Shown: positions 35,619-45,920, counted from the first letter of the stretch. The stretch is DNA of 64,000 bases from Palsa-504 sp963744005 (GCA_963744005.1 CAVURU010000003.1:2170001-2234000), one strand, 5' to 3'. The notes: generated by a model not told the origin, from the letters alone. A program made the numbers and translations.

Positions 35619-35652
35619 ATTCGGTAGTGCAGTACTTACTGCACTACCGAAT
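35619..35652. promoter_or_regulatory. Perfect 34-bp palindrome upstream of the parA-like gene
   Basis: The arms (35619-35634 and 35637-35652, ATTCGGTAGTGCAGTA and its exact complement) are separated by CT. It is much less GC-rich than the surroundings, has no T-run, and lies 11 bases before the ribosome site of the leader ORF. It is most likely an operator or centromere-like (parS) site for the partition-type proteins; a terminator for the methyltransferase gene is the alternative. Confidence 0.7.
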
Positions 35653-35663
35653 ATTTGGAGGTC

Positions 35664-35717
35664 ATGCCTCGGACCGGCTACCGGAACCCACCGGGCGCTG
35701 CGATAATTCGGAGATGA
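35664..35717 (+). other. 17-codon leader ORF before parA
   Basis: TTTGGAGGTC, the best ribosome site in this region, precedes the ATG at 35664, which opens MPRTGYRNPPGAAIIRR. Its TGA overlaps the parA ATG as ATGA (35714-35717). parA has no separate well-spaced ribosome site, so it is probably translated by coupling to this ORF. Confidence 0.5.
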
Positions 35718-36388
35718 CAGGGCTGAGCCTCGCCCTGGCCAATCTGAAGCCGGGCACGGGCAAGACTACTTCGGCGGTCTGGCTTGCCTACGTTTTTGCC
35801 CAGGCAGGCAATCGCGTGCTGCTGGTCGACGCCGACCCGTCGGGCAGCGCACTGGAGTGGTCGGACCTGGCTGCCATGTATCCCGGCGTCGTGAAGGAGC
35901 AGGCCGCGTTCCCGTTCCGCATCGTGGCCCTGCCGTCGCGTGAGCTGCACCGGCGGCTGCCCGAGATCTCCGTCGACGACGACGTGGTCATCATCGACAC
36001 GCCGCAGATCGAGGACCACGCGGCCATCGCCCGTTCGGCCCTGCGGTACGCCGACGAGATCCTCATCCCGTGCGCGCCCAGCCCGATCGAGATCAACCGG
36101 ACCACGCCGGTCCGCGAGGAGATCGCCGAGATCCGGGAGGTCCGGGACGAGCCGGTCCGCTCGGCGATCCTGCTGAACCGCTGCGTGGCCCGGGCGCACT
36201 CCACCGGCGACGCCCGCGAGGCCCTGGTCGATCTGGGCTACGACGTGCTGAGCACGGTGGTGCCCCGGCGCGAGGTGTACGCGCAGAGCTTCGGGCTGCC
36301 GATCAAGCAGGCCGGGTGCGAGGTCTGGCGCCAGGTGGCCCGGGATCTCATCGAGCGGGCCGCTCCGCTGGCCGGGGTCCGGTCATGA
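35714..36388 (+). CDS. ParA-type (deviant Walker) ATPase
   Basis: 224 residues. The deviant Walker A is NLKPGTGKTTSAVWLA, with the signature lysine; A' is VLLVDADPSGSALEW and Walker B is VVIIDTPQIEDHAAI. It lacks an N-terminal helix-turn-helix, so it is of the small type Ib class found on plasmids and integrated elements, where a separate short protein binds the DNA site. The downstream gene overlaps by ATGA. The likely role is partition of an element or positioning of a complex. Confidence 0.85.
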   Translation: MTGLSLALANLKPGTGKTTSAVWLAYVFAQAGNRVLLVDADPSGSALEWSDLAAMYPGVVKEQAAFPFRIVALPSRELHRRLPEISVDDDVVIIDTPQIEDHAAIARSALRYADEILIPCAPSPIEINRTTPVREEIAEIREVRDEPVRSAILLNRCVARAHSTGDAREALVDLGYDVLSTVVPRREVYAQSFGLPIKQAGCEVWRQVARDLIERAAPLAGVRS

Positions 36389-36684
36389 CGCCGTCCCGGG
36401 ACCGCGAGCGGCGCAAGGCGCAGATGGCGGCGGCGGCCGGGCGGCGGGCCGAGCCCGCCGCGGCGCCCGCGGGCCGGACCGCGATCCGGTCCAAGCCGGT
36501 CCGGATCACGCTGGACCTGAGCCCGGAGCTGTACCGGGAGCTGACCGGGTGGACCGACTCGGCCGCGGTCGAGCTGGGCGTGCCGCGGATCTCGCTGGCC
36601 GACGCGATGCGGGCCATGATCCGGGTCACGGCCGACGACCCCGACCGGGTGCTGGACCGGCTGCGCCAGGAGCGGGACAAGTAG
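36385..36684 (+). CDS. Small ParB/ParG-like partner, probable ribbon-helix-helix
   Basis: 99 residues. A basic, disordered N-terminus (MTPSRDRERRKAQMAAAAGR...) leads into VRITLDLSPELYRELTGWTD followed by a helical end, a pattern close to ribbon-helix-helix DNA binders and to ParG-like centromere proteins. Start and parA stop overlap as ATGA. It would bind the 34-bp palindrome and repress or load the operon. Family assignment is by pattern only. Confidence 0.65.
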   Translation: MTPSRDRERRKAQMAAAAGRRAEPAAAPAGRTAIRSKPVRITLDLSPELYRELTGWTDSAAVELGVPRISLADAMRAMIRVTADDPDRVLDRLRQERDK

Positions 36685-36703
36685 CTCCGGGCGGGCTCGC
36701 GGG

Positions 36704-38581
<1,878 letters not shown>

Positions 38582-38895
38582 ACGAGATTCTCGTTCATTT
38601 CGGGGTTGGGAGCTGCCATCGGACCGGTGGCACGTTCCAGTGTAGTGACCGTGGCCAATAGCACGATCCGGTGAGCTGCAGCGGGGAGCCCGGACCGTTC
38701 GGCATGAGGTCTTGACCTGGTCTTTCCGGGTTCAGATCGGGCCTAAGGCGGCTTAGTCGGCGGCCGGGGGCGGGCGCCGGGGCCTAAGCCGTCCGGCGGG
38801 CCGAAGATAGGGCATTCGTCCGATGCCGGGGGTGGGGCCTTACCGCGAATCTAGAACGTGAGGGAACCACGGGGGTTCCCGGCCGAGGAGAAACC
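38582..38895. other. Intergenic region upstream of typA
   Basis: The 314-bp gap should hold the typA promoter and that of the small rightward gene. A hairpin GGGAACC/GGTTCCC (38862-38880) lies just before the ribosome site of the latter. Nothing else stands out. Confidence 0.4.
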
Positions 38896-39132
38896 ATGCA
38901 TCCCGACATCATGCGCGACCTGGTCGCGCAGCACGGCCGTGAACTGCACGAGCAGGCGCACCGGGCGGCGCTGGCGCGGATCGTGGTCAGGGCCCGGCGG
39001 GCGGCGCGCCGCGCCGCGTCCGGCGGCAGCGTCAGCACACTGCCGGCCGTACCCGACTACGTCGACGGCACGTTCCGGACCGCGGGGGACGAGGCGGCCC
39101 GGCACGTGCCTGCCGCCCGGCACGCCGCATGA
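38896..39132 (+). CDS. Small Arg/Ala-rich protein
   Basis: 78 residues: MHPDIMRDLVAQHGRELHEQ, then a basic helix ARIVVRARRAARRAA and a Ser/Gly tail. GAGGAGAAACC precedes the ATG at ideal spacing. Short proteins of this type, with HPD..L...R..EL at the start, are common in actinomycetes and have no assigned function. A hairpin in its leader may affect expression. Confidence 0.6.
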   Translation: MHPDIMRDLVAQHGRELHEQAHRAALARIVVRARRAARRAASGGSVSTLPAVPDYVDGTFRTAGDEAARHVPAARHAA

Positions 39133-39227
39133 GGCTGCGTCGCGCGGCCGGGCCACACGGGAGCTGGCCCGGCCGCGCGCGCTCTGCCGTGGTGGCCGAC
39201 TGGCTGGTCTTAGTCAGCTTTCTGGTC

Positions 39228-40160
39228 TTACTCAGACAGCCAGTCCGGGGGGCCGTGGCCGGTCTCAGCGTTCCAGACCTCGGCGAAGTAGCCGGGGTCC
39301 GCGCGGTAGGCGGCCCGCATGGCCGGCGCAGCCTCGCGGAGCAGGTCATGCTGCTGCAGGGCGGCAGCCACCGGCCAGCCCGCGGCCAGCAGCTTGGCCG
39401 CTTCCCGGTAGCGGGTCTGCCCGCACAGCAGCCCGGCCTCGAGCAGCATGGCCCGCGGCGCGCACGGCGGCGCCTGCTGCCAGGGCAGCTTGTCCTGGCA
39501 GATCTCGGTGGCCTCGTGCACCGCGGCCAGCGCATCACCGGGCAGGTTGATGTCAGCCAGCCAGGTGGCCTGGCTGGTCAGGCACTCGGCCAGGGAGGGC
39601 AGGTAGCGGGCCGCGTCCGCGGCGGCCAGGTTGCGGAACAGGCGCACGGCCACCTGCATGGCGGTGATGGCCTCGGCCATCCGCTCGTCGGCGGCCAGCA
39701 GGCGTGAGTGGTGCTCGAGGGCTTCGGCGAGGTCCGGACCGTACTTGCCGGGCCGTTCGGCGGCCAGATCCTGGTAAATCGCGACGGCTTCCTCGGCGAT
39801 GACGAGGGCTTCCTCCTGCCGGTGGGCGGCCTGGAGGGCGCCGGACTGGACGATCAGGCGGTTGGCCAGGGCGTCGCGGAACTGGCTGGGCCAGATCCGG
39901 GCCAGCGTCCGCCAGCCCGGCATCTCGGCCCGGCGCGGCATCACCTGCCCGGCTGACCGGCCGTAATAGGCCACGGCCGCCGCATCCGGCATGGTGACCA
40001 TGCGGACGACGCTCAGGCCGAGGACGGCGACCACCGGGACAGCGAGCAGCCCGGCAATCGCCCAGCGCGGGCCCAGCAGTACCCAGGCCACGGCGCCGGC
40101 CGCGACGGTACACACGGCGAGTATCGCGTTCACTGTGCCGCGCGTTAGTTCGCCCCGCAT
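39228..40160 (-). CDS. TPR-like membrane-anchored protein
   Basis: About 310 residues. Two membrane helices come first (ILAVCTVAAGAVAWVLL and AIAGLLAVPVVAVLGLSVV), then helical pairs of TPR type (EALVIAEEAVAIYQDLAAER, AITAMQVAVRLFRNLAAADA, ALAAVHEATEICQDKL). It is probably a scaffold facing the cytosol. I prefer the ATG at 40160, preceded 6 bases upstream by the -10-like GATAAT, which would make a leaderless transcript. The frame is open to another ATG at 40280 with no ribosome site. Confidence 0.65.
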   Translation of the reverse strand: MRGELTRGTVNAILAVCTVAAGAVAWVLLGPRWAIAGLLAVPVVAVLGLSVVRMVTMPDAAAVAYYGRSAGQVMPRRAEMPGWRTLARIWPSQFRDALANRLIVQSGALQAAHRQEEALVIAEEAVAIYQDLAAERPGKYGPDLAEALEHHSRLLAADERMAEAITAMQVAVRLFRNLAAADAARYLPSLAECLTSQATWLADINLPGDALAAVHEATEICQDKLPWQQAPPCAPRAMLLEAGLLCGQTRYREAAKLLAAGWPVAAALQQHDLLREAAPAMRAAYRADPGYFAEVWNAETGHGPPDWLSE

Positions 40161-40406
40161 AGCGTCATTATCAGTCTTTGCGCGCCGAGTTTGCGGAGGG
40201 GTGCCCCTCGTGGCGCGATTCTGGCCCAGCTGGAGAGCGTCTGATCCAGCGTCCAGGCTGCGTTCAGGGTGGGTTGCCATGCTGGCCGGCGTGAGGTCAC
40301 GCGAGTTCGGGCGGGTCGAGGAACCCGCAGTGGTCAGGTTCTTTTCTGTGGTCCCGTTTTCTGGTTGGGGCGGCTGCCGGTGGGGCAGGGCGGCGGGCTA
40401 TGGGGT

Positions 40407-42419
40407 CTAGATCGGGTATCGGGTGGGTTCGGCGGTGTAGTGCCGGCAGGCCGGGGTGGTCCAGCGGATGCGGCCCCCGGGGAGCTGGTCAGCGTGCCAT
40501 TTTGGGTGCTGCTTGGCGCGGTGGTCGTGGCGGCAGGTCGGGTTGCCGTTGCACAGGCAGGTCCGGCCGCCCGCCTCATACGGGGTGTTGTGCTCGTAGT
40601 CGCAGCGGGCCGCGGGGCGGCGGCAGCCTGGTGCGGTGCAGGTGGCGTGCCGGACCTCGGTCAGGTGCCGGAGCATGACCCCCGGGTCGTGACCGCGGGC
40701 CTGGTACCGGTGCTGGCACGGGTCGGTGCTGAGGGACTCGATGGTGACCTGCAGGTCTGACCGGCCGGGAGTGGACAGGATCCAGGCGCCGTAGCCGCCC
40801 GGGGGCCCGGCGCGGCCAGCCGGGGTGAACCGGAACGCCCCGGTGCCCGGCGGGCGCGGCGGGCCGGGGCCGTTGCGGGCGACGGGGGTAGCGGGGGCGG
40901 GGCGGGCGCAGCCGTGGCCGATGGGGTGGCCTTGAGAGTCGGTGACGGTGATGCACCAGGTGGTCTTGGGGTTGCGGGCGGCGGCGGTGGCCAGGGTGCG
41001 GGCCAGGTCGGGGTCGACTGGGCCGAGGCCGGCCAGCTCCCCCGGCCGGCCGGCCCGGCCGATGAGGCCGGCCAGCGGGATGGTGAGATTGACCCGGCCC
41101 GCGAACCCGGGCGGGATCGCCCCGGTCACAGGTCCGGCCGGGACCGGTTCACGCGTTCCGGCCGGGACCGGTTCACGCGTTCCGGCGGGGCTGCCGTCAG
41201 GGCCGGCTGGGCCGGGGCGGGAGTCGGTACCTAGCAGGATGTCCAGGTAGGCGCGGGCGCGGAGCAGGTCCATGCCGCCGTCCATGCCGGCCGCGCGGAG
41301 CTGCTGAGCCCATGAGGTGATCCGCTGATCGGCGGCCAGCACCTCCGCCGGGGGGAGCTCCCGGCCGGTCAGGCCCGCGTTGCCCGACGGCTCAGCCCAC
41401 CGCTGGACCCGGGCTTGGCGGGCCGCGTGCTCACGCCGCTTGCGGGCCTTGGCCGGGTTCACGTCCATGACCGCGCGGGCGATCGCGGCCCGCAGGCCCG
41501 GCGGGGTCAGGCGGCCCGCCCGGTCCAGGACCATCGCCTCCGCGGCACCGGCCTCCGCCGGATCCAGCAGCTCGGTGGCAGCCGCGATGATCTGCGCCTT
41601 GTACCGGGAGATGACCCCAGTCCGGAACGCGTCCCGGGTCCCCGGCAGCCGGGTCTCCAGGGCGGCGGACAGGGCCAGCGCGTCATCGGCTTCAGTCGTG
41701 GTGATGGCCAGGGCCGCGGACAGCTCCCGCGGCGTGAACTCATCCCACTCCCCCACGACACCGTCCTCGCCGGGACGGCGGCGGATCAGCTCCCCGATGG
41801 CCGCGTGCTTCCAGGAACCCGCGTTGGCCTCGACCCGGTCCAAGGCGCTGATGATGCCGATCAGCTCATCATCAGAGACACCCGGGTACCGCTCATCATC
41901 ACCGGCCGCCTCCTGGGCGAACTGGGCCAGAACCCAGCCACCCGGAGCCACATCCAGCGGCATAGCCGACGCGAAACCAGCGGCACGGCTGTCATGCCCA
42001 TCGCAGAAGGGCCCAGCCGAACCCGGCATGCCCGGACCGCGGCGGCCGCTCAGCAACGACCCGATCGCCTCCACCGTCCCGGCATGACCGGACTGGGCCC
42101 GCTCAGCGGCGGCCGCAGCCTGGACAGCGGAGAACTCCCGGGCCTCCATGACCAGAGCAGCCTGCTGAACGTGATCCAGACCCGACGGAGGAGCGTTATC
42201 GGGATCCTCATACTCATCCGGATCACCGCACAGTTCGGGGTCAGTAGCGTCGACGGCAGCCAGATAGGCCTCATCTGACGCCCACTCCGGCCAGTCCGGG
42301 CTGCTCGGAACCAGCTGATAGCCGAGGGAGCTCAGCCAGGGATCGGCACTCGGACCCGCGGAAGCACCGGGCGGGTCAGCATCTCGTCCTGGGTTTTGTG
42401 GATCCGGTGTGCTGCTCAT
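40407..42419 (-). CDS. DUF222/HNH endonuclease (13E12-repeat family) protein
   Basis: About 670 residues. The DUF222 part covers roughly residues 95-400 (ELSAALAITTTEADDALALS, TPPGLRAAIARAVMDVNPAK). The C-terminal HNH-like zinc domain reads CTAPGCRRPAARCDYEHNTP, then GGRTCLCNGNPTCRHDHRAK, with Cys pairs and DYEH. The family occurs in many copies in actinomycetes and is linked to mobile DNA without proven activity. The likely ATG is at 42419; an ATG at 42440 is also in frame. Upstream, ATGGAC/GTCCAT (42459-42480) could be an operator. Confidence 0.82.
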   Translation of the reverse strand: MSSTPDPQNPGRDADPPGASAGPSADPWLSSLGYQLVPSSPDWPEWASDEAYLAAVDATDPELCGDPDEYEDPDNAPPSGLDHVQQAALVMEAREFSAVQAAAAAERAQSGHAGTVEAIGSLLSGRRGPGMPGSAGPFCDGHDSRAAGFASAMPLDVAPGGWVLAQFAQEAAGDDERYPGVSDDELIGIISALDRVEANAGSWKHAAIGELIRRRPGEDGVVGEWDEFTPRELSAALAITTTEADDALALSAALETRLPGTRDAFRTGVISRYKAQIIAAATELLDPAEAGAAEAMVLDRAGRLTPPGLRAAIARAVMDVNPAKARKRREHAARQARVQRWAEPSGNAGLTGRELPPAEVLAADQRITSWAQQLRAAGMDGGMDLLRARAYLDILLGTDSRPGPAGPDGSPAGTREPVPAGTREPVPAGPVTGAIPPGFAGRVNLTIPLAGLIGRAGRPGELAGLGPVDPDLARTLATAAARNPKTTWCITVTDSQGHPIGHGCARPAPATPVARNGPGPPRPPGTGAFRFTPAGRAGPPGGYGAWILSTPGRSDLQVTIESLSTDPCQHRYQARGHDPGVMLRHLTEVRHATCTAPGCRRPAARCDYEHNTPYEAGGRTCLCNGNPTCRHDHRAKQHPKWHADQLPGGRIRWTTPACRHYTAEPTRYPI
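41139..41186. repeat. Two 24-bp tandem copies inside the 13E12 gene
   Basis: GGGACCGGTTCACGCGTTCC occurs twice in tandem with a 24-bp period and encodes the repeated peptide PAGTREPV. It lies in the Pro-rich linker before the HNH part. Confidence 0.75.
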
Positions 42420-42458
42420 GGCCTTGGTCCGATCATGCATCCGACACCGATCATCGGC

Positions 42459-42480
42459 ATGGACAGAGTATTTAGTCCAT
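42459..42480. promoter_or_regulatory. Inverted repeat upstream of the 13E12 gene
   Basis: ATGGAC and GTCCAT are separated by 10 AT-rich bases, about 40-60 bp before the gene start, where its promoter should lie. Confidence 0.4.
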
Positions 42481-42701
42481 TAGTTCGATCATAAAAGACC
42501 ATGGTGACATTCCGGGGAACGCCACGCCGAACGGTGAAGATCGAGGGAACACGGCCGACGGGGATCACCGGATCGGATACTGGGCCACGTCTCAGTCATG
42601 TCGAGACGTCGGCCCGACGGTTGCCCAACCGGGCCTCTCGCCTCGAACGGATCCTGTCGTGGGCTGGCGCGGCGATCGATCCGACCCACAGAGGGAGCCG
42701 A

Positions 42702-43220
42702 ATGAGCGGCATTGTCGAGCGGGATGAGGCCCGCCGGGAGAGACCGCGTCGGCACGCCGGCCGCTGGGCGACAGCTGGAGTGGTGCTCGGCTGCGCACTG
42801 ACCGCGTGCTCGTCGGGGCCGCCACCCACCCCGTCGCCGACCAGCAGCCAGGCCGGGCAGTACCGGAGCACTGATGCTCCCGCGCTGCTCGTCCAGTGCA
42901 TGCTCACCCAGGGAACCCTCGGGCTCACCGATTCGATCTTCGACGGGAGCCCGAGCTGGCTGCGGGCGGGCAACGTGGTCATCACCGCGGACACGGCGAC
43001 GTCGTTCAATACCTGGTTCCAAGCCCACGACAAGATCACCGCGGGCGGTCAGAGCCTGGCTCAGTGGACGCAGTGGGCGGCGGCCCACGACAAGCTTCCG
43101 ACCGAAGTGTGCGGTGAGTCGGCTTCGGCGTCCGCGCTGCAGCAGAAGGTGTTCGGCAGCTATCCCGAGGCCGGAAACCCGTGGAGCACGTTACCCGTAC
43201 GGGCCAACCTTCCCGTTTGA
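42702..43220 (+). CDS. Secreted lipoprotein of unknown function
   Basis: 172 residues. A basic N-terminus (RRERPRRHAGRW) is followed by a hydrophobic segment and the lipobox LTAC, so Cys36 or so should be acylated. After it come a Pro/Ser/Thr linker and a small domain (LLVQCMLTQGTLGLTDSIFD ...) with two further cysteines that could form a disulfide (VQCML and EVCGE). GAGGGAG precedes the ATG. No family is recognised. Confidence 0.75.
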   Translation: MSGIVERDEARRERPRRHAGRWATAGVVLGCALTACSSGPPPTPSPTSSQAGQYRSTDAPALLVQCMLTQGTLGLTDSIFDGSPSWLRAGNVVITADTATSFNTWFQAHDKITAGGQSLAQWTQWAAAHDKLPTEVCGESASASALQQKVFGSYPEAGNPWSTLPVRANLPV

Positions 43221-43233
43221 CCGGCGTTCGGTT

Positions 43234-43249
43234 ACGAATACTCGTTCGA
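43234..43249 (+). promoter_or_regulatory. LexA-box-like site A
   Basis: ACGAAT-ACTC-GTTCGA matches 10 of 12 fixed positions of the actinobacterial SOS box TCGAAC-N4-GTTCGA; the right half is exact. It lies 18 bases upstream of the next gene, just before a -10-like TATGCT (43256-43261). Confidence 0.45.
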
Positions 43250-43267
43250 TTCGGGTATGCTGAACGC

Positions 43268-43657
43268 ATGACCGGGTACACGCCGCCGGGCTGGCCGACT
43301 GGGGTGCACCCGGCGGACAGCGAGGAGTTCGAGTCCACCGCGGTCACCTGGTTGCTGGACGTGGTGCCGCCGGACTACCGGCTGCACGGGGTGCTGCGCC
43401 GGTACCCGCTGGCGCTGGCCACCATGGCCCGGTATCACACCAAGGCGTGCGTGGAAGGCGCCCGTGAGGGTTACCGCACCGCGCGGACCGAGCTGGCCGG
43501 GGCGTTGCCGCCGCACGCGGTCGACACGGTGCTGAGCGCCTACCGCAAGGAGGGCGAGCGGCTGGCCGCGACCGCCCGCGCCGTCGAGCTGGTCGAGCGG
43601 GCGCTGCGGGGCGAGGTCTTCTCCCCGAAGATGAACGGCGAGCGCGCCACGCGCTGA
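43268..43657 (+). CDS. Conserved actinobacterial protein of unknown function
   Basis: 129 residues: MTGYTPPGWPTGVHPADSEE, then VTWLLDVVPPDYRLHGVLRR and a helical remainder that ends KMNGERATR. The start motif TPPGWP..V.PP and the DVVPPDYR segment recur in many actinomycete hypothetical proteins as far as I recall. No ribosome site precedes the ATG, but TATGCT lies 6 bases upstream, so the mRNA may be leaderless. The LexA-box-like site overlaps the promoter, which suggests induction by DNA damage. Confidence 0.65.
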   Translation: MTGYTPPGWPTGVHPADSEEFESTAVTWLLDVVPPDYRLHGVLRRYPLALATMARYHTKACVEGAREGYRTARTELAGALPPHAVDTVLSAYRKEGERLAATARAVELVERALRGEVFSPKMNGERATR

Positions 43658-43674
43658 GTAGTGGCGGCAGGGGC

Positions 43675-44457
43675 TCAGGAGGTGCGGCGCGAGGCGGGGT
43701 CAGGACTGGGCGCTGGCGGGATCCGGCCGCTGGCTGGGCCGGACATAGGCGGGATCCAGCGGCTGGCTGGGCCGGACATAGGCGGGATCCAGCGGCTGGC
43801 TGGGCCGGACATAGGCGGGATCCAGCCGTTGCCGGGGACGTACTCCTTGACCACCCGGGCGGGGACTCCGGCTACTACGCAGTGGTCGGGGATGGTGCCG
43901 CGGACCACCGAGCCGGCCGCGACGGTCACGTGGCGGCCGAGGCTGGCGCCGGGCAGGATCACCGCGCCGGCGCCCAGCCAGCTGCCCGCGCCGATCCGCA
44001 CCGGGGCGTTGCGAGGCAGCTGGCGGCCGATGGGCTGGTCGGGGTCGGCGTAGGAGTGGTTCTGGTCAGTGATGTAGACGTACGGCCCGGCGAACACGTC
44101 GTCCTCGATGACCAGCGACTGATGAGCCACGATATGGCTGCCCCGGCCGATCACGCAGCGGTCGCCGATGCGCAGCACGGGGGCCGGGCCGAGGTCCTGG
44201 CCGGGGACCAGGCCGGCGGACAGGGAGACCAGTTCACCGATGAGCGTTCCGGCACCGATGGTGATCCATGGCTCGCCGAAGACCGATCCGGGCGGGAAGG
44301 CGGCGACCGATCCGGGGCCGAAGGCGGCGAACCGCCGGGCGGCCGGGGTGTCGGCGGTGACCGTGCCGGCGCGCTGGACGGCGCCCCAGCCCCAGTGGAC
44401 GGCCCGCCAGCGCAGCCGGGCCAGGACACCCGTCATGGCCGGGCCGTGAGAGCCCAT
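43675..44457 (-). CDS. Hexapeptide-repeat (left-handed beta-helix) acyltransferase
   Basis: 260 residues with LbH repeats: VLRIGDRCVIGRGSHIVAHQ, VIEDDVFAGPYVYITDQNHS, VRIGAGSWLGAGAVILPGA and VTVAAGSVVRGTIPDHCVVA, ending VPARVVKEY. The NHS motif with the loop YADPDQPIG is typical of maltose/galactoside-type O-acetyltransferases. After GNGWIPP the protein carries three copies of an 11-residue repeat that are no part of the fold. The start is unclear: ATG at 44457 or 44436, neither with a good ribosome site. Confidence 0.8.
   Translation of the reverse strand: MGSHGPAMTGVLARLRWRAVHWGWGAVQRAGTVTADTPAARRFAAFGPGSVAAFPPGSVFGEPWITIGAGTLIGELVSLSAGLVPGQDLGPAPVLRIGDRCVIGRGSHIVAHQSLVIEDDVFAGPYVYITDQNHSYADPDQPIGRQLPRNAPVRIGAGSWLGAGAVILPGASLGRHVTVAAGSVVRGTIPDHCVVAGVPARVVKEYVPGNGWIPPMSGPASRWIPPMSGPASRWIPPMSGPASGRIPPAPSPDPASRRTS
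43732..43830. repeat. 33-bp tandem repeat, three copies
   Basis: Units begin at 43732, 43765 and 43798 with GGCTGGGCCGGACATAGGCG; the third diverges at its end. In the acyltransferase frame each encodes an 11-residue unit (WIPPMSGPASR), extending its C-terminus. Confidence 0.85.
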
Positions 44458-44663
44458 GGGGCCATTGGGGCCGAGGGGGCTGGTGGTGCAGAGGGGCGGG
44501 GGTAGTCAGTTCGAGTCACGACAGGGACAGTACGGCACGGCCGTCGGCTGAGCCCGGAACCGCGAGGGGTGGCCGGCGGGATCAGGGTGAGACCGGTCAG
44601 CTGACCGAGGTCACGACCGGGGAACCGGACGGGGTCACGAGCGAACGGGGGCGGCCAGCGGGG

Positions 44664-45812
44664 TCAGGACTGGGCGCTGGCGGCTAGCTGGCCGCAGGCG
44701 CCGTCGATCTCGCGGCCGCGGGTGTCCCGGACGGTGACGGCCACGCCGTGGGCTTCCAGGCGGCGGACGAACTCGCGCTGGGCGCTGGGGCGCGAGGCGG
44801 TCCACACCGAGCCTGGGGTGGGGTTCAGCGGGATCAGGTTGACGTGGACGAGATGCCCGGCCAGCAGGGAGCCGAGCAGGTCAGCGCGCCAGGCCTGGTC
44901 GTTGATGTCGCGGATCAGGGCGTACTCGATCGAGACGCGGCGGTGGGTCACGTCGGCGTACTCCCAGGCGGCGTCCAGGACCTCGGCGACCTTCCAGCGC
45001 TGGTTAATGGGCACCAGGGTGTCGCGCAGCTCGTCGTCCGGGGTGTGCAGGGACACGGCCAGGGTGACCGAGAGGTCCTCGGCGGCCAGCCGGCGGATGG
45101 CCGGGACCAGGCCGACGGTGGACACGGTGACCGAGCGCTGGGAGATGCCCATGCCCTCGGGGACCGGATCGGTGAACCGGCGGACGGCGGCGATCACGCT
45201 GGCGTAGTTGGCCAGCGGCTCCCCCATGCCCATGAACACGATGTTGCAGACCCGGCCCGGTCCGCCGGGGATCTCCCCGCCGGCCAGCAGCCGGGCCCCG
45301 GCCACGACCTGGGAGACGATCTCCGCGGTGGACAGGTTCCGGGTCAGGCCCGCCTGGCCGGTGGCGCAGAACGGGCAGGCCATCCCGCAGCCTGCCTGCG
45401 AGGACACGCACATGGTGACCCGGTCCGGGTAGCGCATCAGGACCGACTCGATCATGGCCCCGTCGAAGGCTCGCCACAACGTCTTGCGGGTCATCCCGTC
45501 GTCGCAGGTCAGCTCGCGGTCGACGGTGAGCAGGTCGGGCAGCAGGGCTTCGGTCAGCGCCGCCCGGGACGCCCCGGGCAGGTCGGTCATGTCGCCGGGC
45601 TGCTGGGTGTACCGGCCGAAGTAGTGCCGGGAGAGCTGGGCGGCGCGGAACGGCGGCTCGCCCAGCTCGGCCACGGCGGCGCGGCGCGCGGACAGGTCGA
45701 GGTCAGCCAGGTGACGTGGCGGCTTCCCGACCCGGGGACGACCGCGGGACAGCGTCAGCGGCACGGCCGGCGACGCCACCGGATCGCTATCCGTGGGACT
45801 CGGGGGTGACAC
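44664..45812 (-). CDS. rlmN: 23S rRNA (adenine-2503-C2)-methyltransferase RlmN
   Basis: A 382-residue radical-SAM enzyme. The cluster motif is CGMACPFCATGQ, preceded by MCVSSQAG; other family segments are VFMGMGEPLANY, VTVSTVGLVPAIRRL, SLHTPDDELRDTLVPINQ and the C-terminal RDTRGREIDGACGQLA, which has the second catalytic cysteine. It methylates A2503 of 23S rRNA and also acts on some tRNAs. I use the GTG at 45812 because GGAG lies upstream; a longer reading is open but lacks family sequence. Confidence 0.92.
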   Translation of the reverse strand: MSPPSPTDSDPVASPAVPLTLSRGRPRVGKPPRHLADLDLSARRAAVAELGEPPFRAAQLSRHYFGRYTQQPGDMTDLPGASRAALTEALLPDLLTVDRELTCDDGMTRKTLWRAFDGAMIESVLMRYPDRVTMCVSSQAGCGMACPFCATGQAGLTRNLSTAEIVSQVVAGARLLAGGEIPGGPGRVCNIVFMGMGEPLANYASVIAAVRRFTDPVPEGMGISQRSVTVSTVGLVPAIRRLAAEDLSVTLAVSLHTPDDELRDTLVPINQRWKVAEVLDAAWEYADVTHRRVSIEYALIRDINDQAWRADLLGSLLAGHLVHVNLIPLNPTPGSVWTASRPSAQREFVRRLEAHGVAVTVRDTRGREIDGACGQLAASAQS

Positions 45813-45920
45813 CTGGGCTCCGTTCGGCAGAAAAAGGTCTGTCCCCAGGATAGGGCGGAGAGCGGCCTGCGGCGGCCGGCCCGGATTTGAGCTCCGCCGC
45901 GGAGTCAGTAGATTTCCTGC

